Shown: one piece after another, positions 35,486 to 45,937 of the stretch
Numbering within the stretch: position 1 is the first letter of the stretch
How the letters are laid out: each line of letters opens with the position of its first letter
The notes under the pieces: model-generated
Database searches by the model: none
What the model saw: only the letters and a program-made list of their open reading frames with translations
What the model was told of the DNA's origin: nothing
Made by a program: the position numbers and the translations under genes
DNA from: Apium graveolens
Taxonomy: Eukaryota; Streptophyta; Magnoliopsida; Apiales; Apiaceae
Direction: 5' to 3'
NCBI RefSeq assembly: GCF_009905375.1
Contig: NC_133647.1
Span: 137,759,263 to 137,823,262 of the forward strand
DNA: 64,000 nucleotides

Positions 35486-38400
35486 CTAAGCAGATTTAGA
35501 GAAAGAACCTGAAACCATTCCAAGTTCATTTACCAGTCTTGTAAAAGTAGCTTTACCTAGTGGTTTTGTGAAGATATCTGCTAGTTGTTGATCTGTTGGA
35601 ACAAAATACAATTCCACTGTACCTTCCATCACATGTTCCCTTATGAAATGGTACCTAATGCTGATGTGCTTTGTCATTGAGTGTTGAACTGGATTACCTG
35701 TCATAGCAATAACACTTTGATTATCACAGTAAATAGGGATTTTAGAAAATTTTAACCCATAATCCAGTAACTGATTCTTCATCCAAAGAATCTGTACACA
35801 ACAGCTTCCTCCAGCAATATATTCTGTTTCTGCAGTTGATGTGGAAATTGACTTCTGTTTCTTGCTAAACCAAGAAACCAATCTGCCTCCAAGAAATTGG
35901 CAGCTTCCACTAGTGCTTTTCCTGTCTATTTTGCATCCTGCAAAATCTGCATCTGAGTAACCTATTAGATTAAAATCTGATTCTCTAGGATACCACAATC
36001 CCAGATCAGCTGTACCCTTAAGGTACTTGAAAATTCTTTTCACAACTATTAAGTGAGGTTCTCTTAGATCAGCCTGAAATCTTGCACAAAGATAGGTAAC
36101 ATACATGATATCAGATCTACTTGCAGTTAAATAGAGTAAAGAGCCAATCATACCTTTGTGGTTAGTAATATCTATTGATGAACCAGTATATTTATCTAAC
36201 TTGGTTGCAGTGTCCATGGGAGTGGATGCAGTTGAACAATCTTGAATTCCAAATTTCTTTAGTAAATTTCTGGTGTACTTGGATTGACAGATAAAAGTAC
36301 CTTCTTCATTTTGCTTGACTTGAAGTCCCAGAAAATAGCTGAGTTCTCCTATCATACTCATTTGATATCTTGACCGTATTAGCTTTGCAAACCTCTCACA
36401 GAGTCTGGCATTTGTAGAACCAAATATGATATCATCAACATATATCTGTACCAAAAGTAAGTCATTTCCATGGTTGAGGTAGAACAGTGTTTTATCAATT
36501 GTACATCTATGAAATCCACTTTCCAGAAGAAATTGAGCTAAAGTCTCATACCATGCTCTAGGAGCTTGCTTAAGGCCATAAAGTGCTTCGTCAAGCTTGT
36601 AGACATGATTTGGAAATTTTGAATCTACAAAGCCTGGAGGTTGTTCAACATAGACCTCTTCTTCCAATTCTCCATTAAGAAAAGCACTTTTCACATCCAT
36701 TTGAAAGGCTTTAAGCTTTTTGTGAGCAGCATAAGCCAAAAAGATTCTTATGGCTTCTAATCTAGCAACTGGTGCAAATATTTCATCATAATCAATACCC
36801 TCCTGTTGAGAGTAACCCTTAGCAACCAACCTTGCTTCGTTTCTTGTAATTATGCCATCACTGTCAGTTTTGTTTCTGAATACCCATTTTGTGCCAACTA
36901 CTGATCTGTTCTTTGGTCTTGGCACTAGGGTTCAGACTTTATTTCTTTCAAATTCATTTAACTCTTCCTACATTGCTTGCACCCAATCAGCTTCTTGAAG
37001 AGCTTCTTCCACTTTCTTTGGTTCAGTCTGAGATATAGAAGAATGATAGAGACATTCATTTGATGTTGCAGTTCTAGTTCTGACACCTGCTTCAGGATCT
37101 CCAATAATTAAGTCAGGTGTATGTGATTTGGTCCACTTCCTTGCAGATTGAAGTTGACTTCTAGAACTGGATCCTCCCCCATGATCCATCTTGTCTCCAT
37201 CAGCATTTTCTGATGCTCCCCCTGTAGTTATGCTCTCTGAGACTTCAGAATTTGACTTGGATCCTTCAGGATTTAAAGTATCAGAGTTTCCAGAATTATC
37301 AGAATTTGGCTCATCAGAACTAGATGAATCAGAACTTGAAGAGCTAGTGACAGGTTCTGATGCATCTTGAGAGTCTTGAGATGTGATAGGATTTCCACCT
37401 TGCCCCCCTCGACAAGTGCATTTTCCTTTGGAGTTGTTACCACAGATTCAATGACATCAGTACTTACAGGATCAGAGATTAAGTCATCAGAATTTACAGA
37501 ATCAGAATTTAAGTCTTCATTTTCAAATCTCAGCTGATCGTGATCATTGAAATCTTCAAATCTCAGCTGATCGTGATCATTGAAATCTTCAAGTCTACAA
37601 TTTAAGTCCGTATTGAAAGATACATTGATAGATTCCATGACAACCCTTGTTCTTAAATTGTAGACTCTGAAGGCTTTTGTGAAAAGTGGATATCCAACAA
37701 AAATTCCTTCATCAGCTTTTAGATCAAATTTTGACAGCTGTTTAGGATGAGTCTTAAGAACAAAACACTTACATCCAAATACATGAAAGTATTGTAGATT
37801 TGGCTTCTTTTTCTTTACCATCTCATATGGTGTTTTTCCATGCTTGTTTATGAGTGTTGTATTCTGTGTAAAACAAGCAGTCTGCACAGCTTCAGCCCAA
37901 AAGTAGGTTGGCAGTTTTGCTTCATCAAGCATAGTTCGTGCAGCTTCAATGAGAGTCCCGTTCTTTCTTTCTACAAATCCATTTTGCTGTGGAGTTCCAT
38001 GTGCAGAAAATTCCTGTTTGATTCCATGCTCTTTGCAGAACTCTTCCATGATTGAATTCTTGAACTCAGTGCCATTATCACTTCTTATAATTTTAACAGA
38101 ATCTTTGACCAACTTATCCAACTATCTGACATGATCAGTTAGAGTAGATGCAGTTTCATTCTTCTTGTTCAAGAAGTACACCCAAGTGTACCTTGTGAAC
38201 TCATCCAGTATAATCATAGCATATTTCTTCTTTGCAATAGACATGACTTTGACTGGACCAAATAGATCAACATGCAGTAGGTGATAAGGCTCAAGAATTG
38301 ATGACTCAGTTTTGCTCTTGAAAGAAGATTTTCTTTGTTTTTCCTTTTGACATGAATCACAAAGGCCATCAGGAGCAAATACTGATTTTGGTAGTCCTCT

Positions 38401-38880
38401 CACAAGATCTTTCTTTACAAGCTCATTTATGTTGTTGAAGTTTAAATAACAGAGTCTTTTGTGCCAATTCCAGCTTTCTTCAATTGATGCTCGACTCAAC
38501 AGACAGATTGCAGAACCATCAGAACTTGTTGAAAGTATGGCTTCATAAATGTTACCATGCCTGTAACCTTTCAGAACCACTTTGCATTTAGAATTGATTA
38601 CAACTTCACAATATTCTTCAAAAAAATCCACATGATAACCTCTGTCACAGATTTGACTCACACTTAGCAGATTGTGTTTGAGTCCTGAGACAAGATCTAC
38701 TGTTTCAATGATGACATTTTTAAGATTAATATTACCATATCCCAGAGTTTTTCCCATGTTGCCATCTCTATAAGAAACTCCCGGGCCAACTTTCTCCACA
38801 AAGTCTAAGAGCAGGGCTTTTTTTCAGTCATATCACTTGAATATCCACTATCCAGTACTAGGATGTTTTTCTGGTTGCCC
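35486..38880 (-). pseudogene. Pol of copia D: protease, integrase, RT, RNase H (broken)
   Basis: The degenerate protease start reads LDSGYSSDMTEK (38840-38880). The integrase has HKRLCYL and CDSCQKEK, then a DDE core with [15 protein letters not shown] and NGFVERKN. A variable Ser/Asp/Glu linker is at 37200-37530. The longest frame, 35486-36925 (479 codons), carries RT with YVDD intact and RNase H with YSDADFAG. Breaks include a TAG near 38122, a shift near 37400 and shifts between the linker and RT. It ends [13 protein letters not shown] like other Copia Pol proteins. Confidence 0.93.
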
Positions 38881-38897
38881 TGCAATCACAAAGACCA

Positions 38898-41219
38898 CTA
38901 ATGGTTAGTTTTAAGGACCCATACTTTCTTAGATCCTTTGGCCTTTTTAAGTTTGTTAGCATTTGCAGCGGATTTAATATCAGAGTTTATGCTAACATGC
39001 TGTTTATCAGAATTTATATCAGACTTTGCATCAGACTTTACACTAGAAGGAATTAAAGCAACTTTCTTCAAAGAAGGTTTTATTTGATAATAATCATAGT
39101 ACAAACTATGAGATTCCTTACAAGTATAAATGAAATGCCATAAACTACCACAATGAAAACAAGGATTTTGTGGCTTAAACCTAACAGACTAACTCTTAAC
39201 TCACTCCTGACTTAGGAGGTAAAGAGTTTATATTCTTATTCTTCCTGCAAAAAGAAGCAAGATGGTTAGAGTTTATAAGGAACAGACATATAATTATTGT
39301 TTTTATTCACACCTTCCTTTCCATTCCTATTATTCCTAGCTGCCTTTACCTTCTTGACTTTCCTTATTTCTTTCAGCTTATGCTTAAGCTGCTTCTTTGT
39401 CATTAAGCCTATGTTAACTTCAGCTGGTTTATCATGTTCTAATTTGTCAGAAGTTGACTTCTCCTTAACTTCTGTCACAGACTCTTTCATCTTTTTAGAA
39501 TCAGACTTTACAGTTTTAGCTACAAACTTAACATGATTTACCTTTGGCTTAGCAGTTTGTTTAACAACAATTGGCTCAATTTTTTCTGTTCCTTTTTCAC
39601 TTTTATCATCTCCATAACCTAAGCCCTCTTTCCAGTTTCCACTACTTAATAAATTTTGAGTTATTCTGCCAGAGTTAGTCCAAGTCCTGATAATTTCTCT
39701 TTCCTTTTCTAACTTAGTTTTTAGAGATTTATTCAATTTTAGCACTTCATCTCTAACATAAAAAGCATCATCTCTTTCTTTCTGAGTTTGATGGAACTTA
39801 ACTAACTCATTTTCTAAATAGTTATTCCTTTTCTTATAAGCAAGATTTTCAGAAGTTAATCTTTCACATGTTAAAGTTTGATCTCTGTAACTAATAAACA
39901 TGGTTTTAAGATATAATCTCAACTCAGTAATATTATCAGTATGAAAAGCATAAGTTGTTTGAGGTACCTTTAATTCAGCAGTTTCAGGACTGCCATCAGC
40001 ATTTGGCATTGAAGCATAATTCACCTCATCTTCAGAATCTGAAGAGTCTGTCCAGCTTTTCTTCTTTCTGATAAATGCCTTGCCTTTGTCACTCTTTCAT
40101 TTCTTACAGTCAGGAGATATGTGGCCTCTTTCACCACAATTGTAGCATTTGACATTTGAGTTGTCTCCTCCGTCAGACTTTGCACTTTTGCCTTCATACT
40201 TTCTGAACCCTTTCTAATCAGAACTTCCACCTTTCTTGGAAAACTTCTTTCCCCTTCTGAATTTCCTATAGGCTATCTTTGTGATACCCTTCACCATAAG
40301 TGCACACAATTCATCATCTCTTCATCAGCATATATTTAAGGTAAACTTTCAGTTTCTGAATCATCATCATCAGAACTTGATGATTCTGAATCAGACTTTA
40401 TGATGAGAGCTTTTCCTTTGCCTTTCTTTGAGACAGCCACGTTGGGGGATTCCTCCTCAGCCTTAAGAGCAATCGTCCTTGACTTTCTCCCATGTCTCTT
40501 ACTCCTTTGATCCATCTCAAGTTCATAAGTCTTGAGCATACCATAAATTTCATCAAGAGTAGTTTCATCAAGAGCATAGTTGTCTCTTATAGTAGTAGAC
40601 TTCAAATCCCAACTTTCAAGAGGAGATAAAAGGAATTTTAGATTTGAATCTTCAAGATCATATTCCTTGTCCACTAGTGACAGATCATTCAAGAGTTTGA
40701 CAAACCTGTCATATAAGTCAGTTAATACTCATCAGCTTTTGAGTCAAAGTGCTCATACTCTTGAGTGAGTATAGTCCTCCTGTTCTTCTTGATTGCATCA
40801 GTTCCCTGACATCTTGTCTCCAAAGCATCCCATATCTCCTTTGCAGTCTTGTAATGAATTACCCTGTTTGACATGAAATTATCAATGGCACTATGCAACA
40901 AATGCCTTACCTTTGCATCCTTGGCAATGGATGAGATATCTTCAGCTGTATACTCAATTTTCTCCTTTGGTATGGTCTTTGCTGGCTGATCTGCAACTAC
41001 AACAGAGAGCTTGGTTGGCTTATGTGGTCCTTCATTAATTCTGTCAAGGTATTCTGGATCTGTAGCTTCCAGAAACATAGCCATCTTCACTTTCCGTTTG
41101 GGATACTCAGAAGGTCTCAGTATGGGAACCCTAATAGTCTCATATCGACTGTGGATTTGAGTGTTTTTAGTTTCTTCAGTTTTGGTGGGCTTGGTTGGAG
41201 GTTCTGCTTCTTCAGACAT
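38898..41219 (-). pseudogene. Gag of copia D (broken, two zinc knuckles)
   Basis: Gag starts at the ATG at 41219 (MSEEAEPP), 40 bp after the primer site. The core (40336-41219) has IWDALETRCQGTDAIKKN, typical of Copia Gag. Two CCHC knuckles are visible: CYNCGERGHISPDC near 40105-40150 and CFHCGSLWHFIYTC near 39125-39165. A coiled-coil-like segment (39266-40024) lies between them. At least four frame changes and several stops break it. Confidence 0.9.
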
Positions 41220-41258
41220 GATTGTTTGGATCTTTACTGTATGTGTGTTAACCGATAA

Positions 41259-41270
41259 GCTCTGATACCA
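41259..41270 (-). other. Primer-binding site of copia D
   Basis: The minus strand reads TGGTATCAGAGC, two bases after the LTR end, exactly as in copia C. Confidence 0.92.
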
Positions 41271-41272
41271 AT

Positions 41273-41867
41273 TGTTAGGTCACACAACACTGTAGAAGGG
41301 GGTTGAATACAGTGTTTAATACAATCAAATCGATTTCGAACACAAGTAACAGTAAACAGATATATTCAATATAATAAACTCTATTACAATGGAATTGTTC
41401 TCTCTCAGTGATGAACAAATATCACGAGAGCTTCTAGGTTATAATGTATGATCTTCTCGATAATGATAACAGATATAGTGTAAACCTATGTTTGTGTTTA
41501 TATAGTACACAGTTACAAGATAACTTCTAATTGATATGGAATATAATTATGTCTCCTAAAATATATCAATTAGATATCTTATACAAGTCTTCTTATCCTC
41601 TAACTCTTTCCATGCATATCTTCTTTTGTATTAGTCTCGATCTTCTATCCTGTAAATCAGCTTCCTTCCTTAACTGTAAGTCCCCCCGTACTTAAGTTCT
41701 GATATCTATCTTCTGATATTTATCTTCTGATAACCTAAGTTCAGATATCCTTAAGTTCTGACTTCCAGTAAGTACTGATTCCAGTAAGTACTGATATTTC
41801 CTGTTTGTTAAGATATGAAAACTAAACATGAAACATATTAGACATGACATCTCAAATATATCTAACA
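41273..41867 (-). repeat. 5' LTR of copia D, 595 bp
   Basis: On the minus strand it runs TGTTAGATATATTTGAG...GTGTGACCTAACA. It holds about seven ATCAGTACTTA/TCAGAACTTA/TCAGAAGATA words within some 150 bp of its start, then a TATA box. It is similar in full length to 61451-62052. Confidence 0.92.
41497..41504 (-). promoter_or_regulatory. LTR TATA box of copia D
   Basis: The minus strand reads ACTATATAAACACA. The same box is in the sister LTRs at 60979-61450 and 61451-62052, supporting it as the promoter. Confidence 0.6.
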
Positions 41868-42555
41868 GGAACCAACAATCTTGCTTTTACAGATACAAAT
41901 CAAGCTCCTGATAGTTTCAAGAGCTTTGTGAAGTTTCTTTCTGAAACTTACTTTACAGGTGCTCTAACTGCAAATCCAGTGCTATACTTGGATGTTCTTA
42001 GGAATTTCTGGAACATAGCTTTGATAAGGACAGTGGTGCATGAGAACCAAGCTATGTCCATGGTGGTTAATTGCTCCATTCAAGGCCTACAAATAGAGTT
42101 TTCCGAAGATGATGTCAATGTGGCTTTGGGCATTCCTATTGACAATTTGGTGGACGTTCAAACACAAGATGAGCTAGCTGAGTTCATGGATTTCATCAAC
42201 TATAGTGAAAGAATCAACTTGGCTAGCCTGAACAAGAAGTACCTGAGGAGGGAATGGTCTTTCCTGTTTGATTCAATTGTGAGGGCATTCACCTGTAGGA
42301 AGACGGGATATGACAACATCTCAAGTATTGTTCAGAAGCTGGTGTTTTCTATGGCTCACAAAAACACCTCAATGTAGGACATCTGATAATGGAGGAGCTC
42401 AACATCAGGCTAACAATGCCTTTGACATCAAAAGGTAAGGAAAATTTTCTTCCTAGATTTATAATATTTGTTTTAAATCATAAAGTGCATGACATTCATA
42501 TGTTTAATGGTATAGATAGAACTAAAATAGGAAAATATAAACAAGTGTCCAAAGT
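41868..42555 (+). pseudogene. Copia ORF3 N-terminal fragment into which D inserted
   Basis: A plus-strand frame encodes a globular region with LYLDVLRNFWNIALI, FSEDDVNVALGIPI and LRREWSFLFDSIVRAF. It aligns with residues about 40-250 of ORF3 in C (ending LRKEWSFLGDAFIKVF). A shift near 42375 moves the frame, and coding-like sequence (EELNIRLTMPL) continues to about 42550, where it is joined abruptly to RT sequence. The first codons of the open frame are LTR sequence of D, not native. Confidence 0.75.
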
Positions 42556-43654
42556 TCTAAGGATTGAAGCAAGCTCCAAGGGTCTGGTATGAAACACTTG
42601 CTCTATTTCTATTAAAAAATGGTTTCACAAGAGGTACAATTGACAAAACTTTCTTTTATAAATACCATGGTAAGGACTTGTTATTAGTACATATATATGT
42701 TGCTTATATCATTTTTGGATCTACTAATGATAAACTCTATGAGAGATTTGTAAAGCTAATGCAGTCATGGTATCAAATGAGTATGATGGGAGAATTGAGT
42801 TATTTTCTGGGGTTACAAGTAAAATAAACTGATGAAGGAATCTTCATAAATCAGTCCAAATACACCAGGAATTTGCTCAAAAGATTTGGAATGCAAGACT
42901 GCTCAACTACATCAACTCCCATGGCCACTGCAACAAAGTTAGATATAAATACTGGTTCTTCAGATATATAACTAACTACAGAAGTATGATGGACTCACTC
43001 CTATATTTTACTTCTAGTACACCTGATATCATGTATGCTACCTGTCTCTGTGCAAGGTTCCAAGCTGATCCAAGGGAACCTCATATGTTAGTTGTGAAAG
43101 AATTTTTAAATATCTCAAAGGTGCCATGAATCTGGGATTATGATATCCTAGAGATTCAGGCTTTAAGCTAACTGGATATTCATATGCTGATTTTGCAGGA
43201 TGCAAAATAAACAGGAAAAGTACTTCTAGAAGCTGCCAATTTCTTGGTGGCAGATTGGTTTCTTGGTGTAGCAAGAAACAAAAGTCAATTTCCACATCAA
43301 CTGCAAAAGCTAAATATATTGATGCAGGAAGTTGTTGTGCTCAGATTCTATGGATGAAGAATCAATTATTGGATTATGGGTTAGACTATTCCGCTATTCC
43401 TATATATTGTGATAATTAAAGTGTTATTGCAGTGATAGAAAATCCAGTGCAGCATTCAATGACTAAACACATCAGCATCAAGTACCATTTCATAAGGGAA
43501 CATGTGGAAGAAGGTACAGTAGAATTGATCTTTGTTCCAAACAGATCAGCAATTAGTAGATATATTCACCAAACCTCTTTGTGAAGCTACTTTCACAAGA
43601 TTGGTGAATGAATTGGGAATGATATATGGACCTTTCTCAAACTCTGATAATTAA
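42556..43654 (+). pseudogene. RT C-terminal part and RNase H of copia E
   Basis: It starts at LKQAPRVWYETLALFLL, inside RT. The catalytic YVDD has become YVAY (HIYVAYIIFGST), so this copy could not polymerise. RNase H runs to a TAA at 43652-43654 with several stops and shifts on the way, for example near 42824, 42968 and 43141. Confidence 0.88.
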
Positions 43655-44330
43655 GAAATAACTACTGATAGTTGAAGCATGGTATCTTATTATGTGTCAG
43701 TATTTGCTAGATACTGATTAATTGTGTTAAATTCTGATTCCATGATAACATGCAATTAACTTCTATGAATCCTAGCTGATAGATGCATGTTAAACTATTG
43801 ATTATGCATATATGCTCTGATATTAGTTAAACTTGCTTTGACAAATAGATCCTGATAGTAGTTGTTAAATTCTGATATTGGTCAAACTAGTGTTGACTGA
43901 TAAATCCTGGGAGTTGTGATTAAATACTGATAATGGTCAAACTTTGATTGACTATTATATTTCATTGATTATTTTGAATTTTTTTAAAATAAATGCTTAT
44001 TCGGTATTTTTAATTAACAGTGAGTTAGTGGAAAATCTTTTAATTGCTTACTTGGGTTAACTATTATTGCAAGTATCTTTTAAATACTTGAGTACTTACA
44101 TCGGGAATAGGAATTTGAAAAGGGAAATTACTTTTTGTTTACCTAGATACGCGTAATAGTGTATGCATGCAGTGTTTGATTATTACATGGGTAATCAAGG
44201 GTCTCTTCAGTTTCTATCTTCTCTGCTATATATACAAACCCTCCACTTCCAAAGCTTCTCACTGCCTTTTCGTACACAACTCTTAATATTTTCAAAACTT
44301 TTGTTCAAAACTTCAAACATTCATTAAAAC
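43655..44330 (+). other. Post-pol spacer of copia E
   Basis: Non-coding. Repeated words such as AAATTCTGATA, ATACTGATTA and ATCCTGATAG lie at 43660-43930, the E version of the family motif. A TATA-like box (44226-44235) and a leader follow. Confidence 0.7.
44226..44235 (+). promoter_or_regulatory. Possible internal TATA box of copia E
   Basis: GCTATATATAC lies about 100 bp before the ATG at 44331, with a C/T- and A-rich leader between. Confidence 0.5.
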
Positions 44331-44699
44331 ATGGCTCAACCCCAATTCTACTCTCGCTATGGTGGATGCTACCTACCAATATTCAATCCTAGTGATGAGA
44401 AGATGTGTTTTGATTCATACGGACTAGTCCGTATTGGTGGTGATATATATCACCCAATTGTTGTTCCAGACTCAGTCTATGATCATCTCTCTTGGGATGA
44501 TCAGTTAGAACTTCATTTCTTCACCAGCGAAGTTTTTCTTAAGGAAGAACGACATGTTGAGTTGGCGGAATGCTTTTGTCAGGCAGCTCTTGAGCTTCAA
44601 GAGAATATCATTTCTCTTGGAGGCTCTATGTCTAGGATTTATCATCGTCGGGCGATGAGGGTGGAACAAGCTGCAAAAAAGCAGAAGAAGACCGAGTAG
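44331..44699 (+). CDS. Small post-pol ORF of copia E (122 aa)
   Basis: An intact ATG-to-TAG frame of 122 codons in an otherwise decayed element, placed after a TATA-like box and leader. The product has an aromatic N-terminal half (FYSRYGGCYLPIF, YHPIVVPDSVYDHLSWDD). A helix-prone middle follows (FFTSEVFLKEERHVELAECF), then a basic C-terminus (HRRAMRVEQAAKKQKKTE). No known domain is recognised. Element D has a shorter counterpart at 33809-34021. An AATAAA-like signal is not clear, but an AT-rich 3' region follows. Confidence 0.55.
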   Translation: MAQPQFYSRYGGCYLPIFNPSDEKMCFDSYGLVRIGGDIYHPIVVPDSVYDHLSWDDQLELHFFTSEVFLKEERHVELAECFCQAALELQENIISLGGSMSRIYHRRAMRVEQAAKKQKKTE

Positions 44700-45937
44700 T
44701 TTAGATTAAGTTAGGATTTTATGTTTAAAATTCTAAAAATCTTGTATTCCTCTTCTTGATAATTAATGAAATATCTTTTGCTTTATTTGATTCCTTAACT
44801 GAATGAATGTTACTTGTCTTGTTTGTGTTTAACTTCGAATAAATGTTCATATTCTAATTGGTACTGAATGCTTAATTTCAGAATTTTTTCAATAATGCAT
44901 GTGTTCAAATAATCCTTGTTTGAGTTACATGTGTTTACTTCAGTACAGATTAAGCACATCATTACAGGAAGAAAGTGATTTCACAAAAGAAATTAAGAAA
45001 AGGTTTAATTCTAAACTGAGAAGAATTATGATCTTCGAGTGTATTTATCTATCTAAAATGTCTATTCAGGACATACTTTTGAAACTTTCTTTTTTTTCTC
45101 CAAGAAAGTTGTCCACACTAAATCTCAAAATCACATATCTTATATCTTAAATTTCTTCGTACAACTGAAATATTTGAATCAATTTCTCAAATATTGCCAA
45201 AAATCAAGTGACATAATTCTTGAAATTATGCTCACCACTCGGAAACAATATTTAGTTGGTAAGAGACTACATGTTGAGGTAGATCTTTATAACACCAACA
45301 GAAATATAGGGGTTTCATCAGTTTAGACTGAAGACCCTGTGAAAGCTTTCGATAACACATTCAAGTGTCAGTTCTTTACAAGAAGAACAAGGTTTGAGAT
45401 CTTGGTACATGACAATAATTTGATCAAATCCTCTCCAATTTAAATGGAGATTCCCATAATTGGTGAACAACAACTGTCATATCCATTGTGTTAACTGTGA
45501 GTTCAATTGTGATCTTCAGATTCACAAGGTATAATTACTATTTTTACTTTATCAACATTTATTCTAAATACTGATTTGGTATTTTGAGCATTTAATTTTC
45601 ATGTTATAAAATCTGTTGGTATGATTATTTCTAGACCTTATTTAAGGACCACCTTTAGTTGTATTACCACATATCACCCTTCTTTAGCTATCTCTTATTT
45701 TTGTAGGACAAAATATATGAGCTTTTCTGTGAGTTGTGTGAAAAGATTTAGAGAAAAACAGAAATAAAGAGAGGCAGGGTCCTTCCTGGCAAAATGAGAG
45801 GTAGATGAGAGATATGATTTAGTATTCCTTGTGAGGAAATTCTGACTATTGAAAGTCATGAGCTGTGTGGTGTGAGGAGTAGTGAGACTACTTTAAAAGA
45901 ATAGAAAGATTAAGTGTTACTTGTTATATTTTTCAGG
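44700..45937 (+). other. Copia E interior between small ORF and ORF3
   Basis: AT-rich DNA without a supported gene. A frame at 44899-45150 resembles nothing recognised. It is probably a decayed 3' UTR or the start of ORF3. Confidence 0.5.

Larger units (their letters stand above)
32814..41867 (-). mobile_element. Ty1/Copia Sirevirus-like element D, minus strand, cut by Gypsy A
   Basis: On the minus strand: 5' LTR (41273-41867), primer site, gag, pol, spacer with TATA-like box, a small ORF and part of ORF3, which is cut at 32813 by Gypsy A. The remainder lies left of the window. Frames are broken many times. Its LTR is clearly of the same family as those at 60979-61450 and 61451-62052. Its dispersed motif is of the TCAGAACTTA type, different from that of C. 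Confidence 0.9.

Noticed and set aside
41844..41867. ATG at 41844 as the true start of the ORF3 fragment
   Set aside because: The first eight codons lie in the LTR of element D; native ORF3 sequence begins at 41868.
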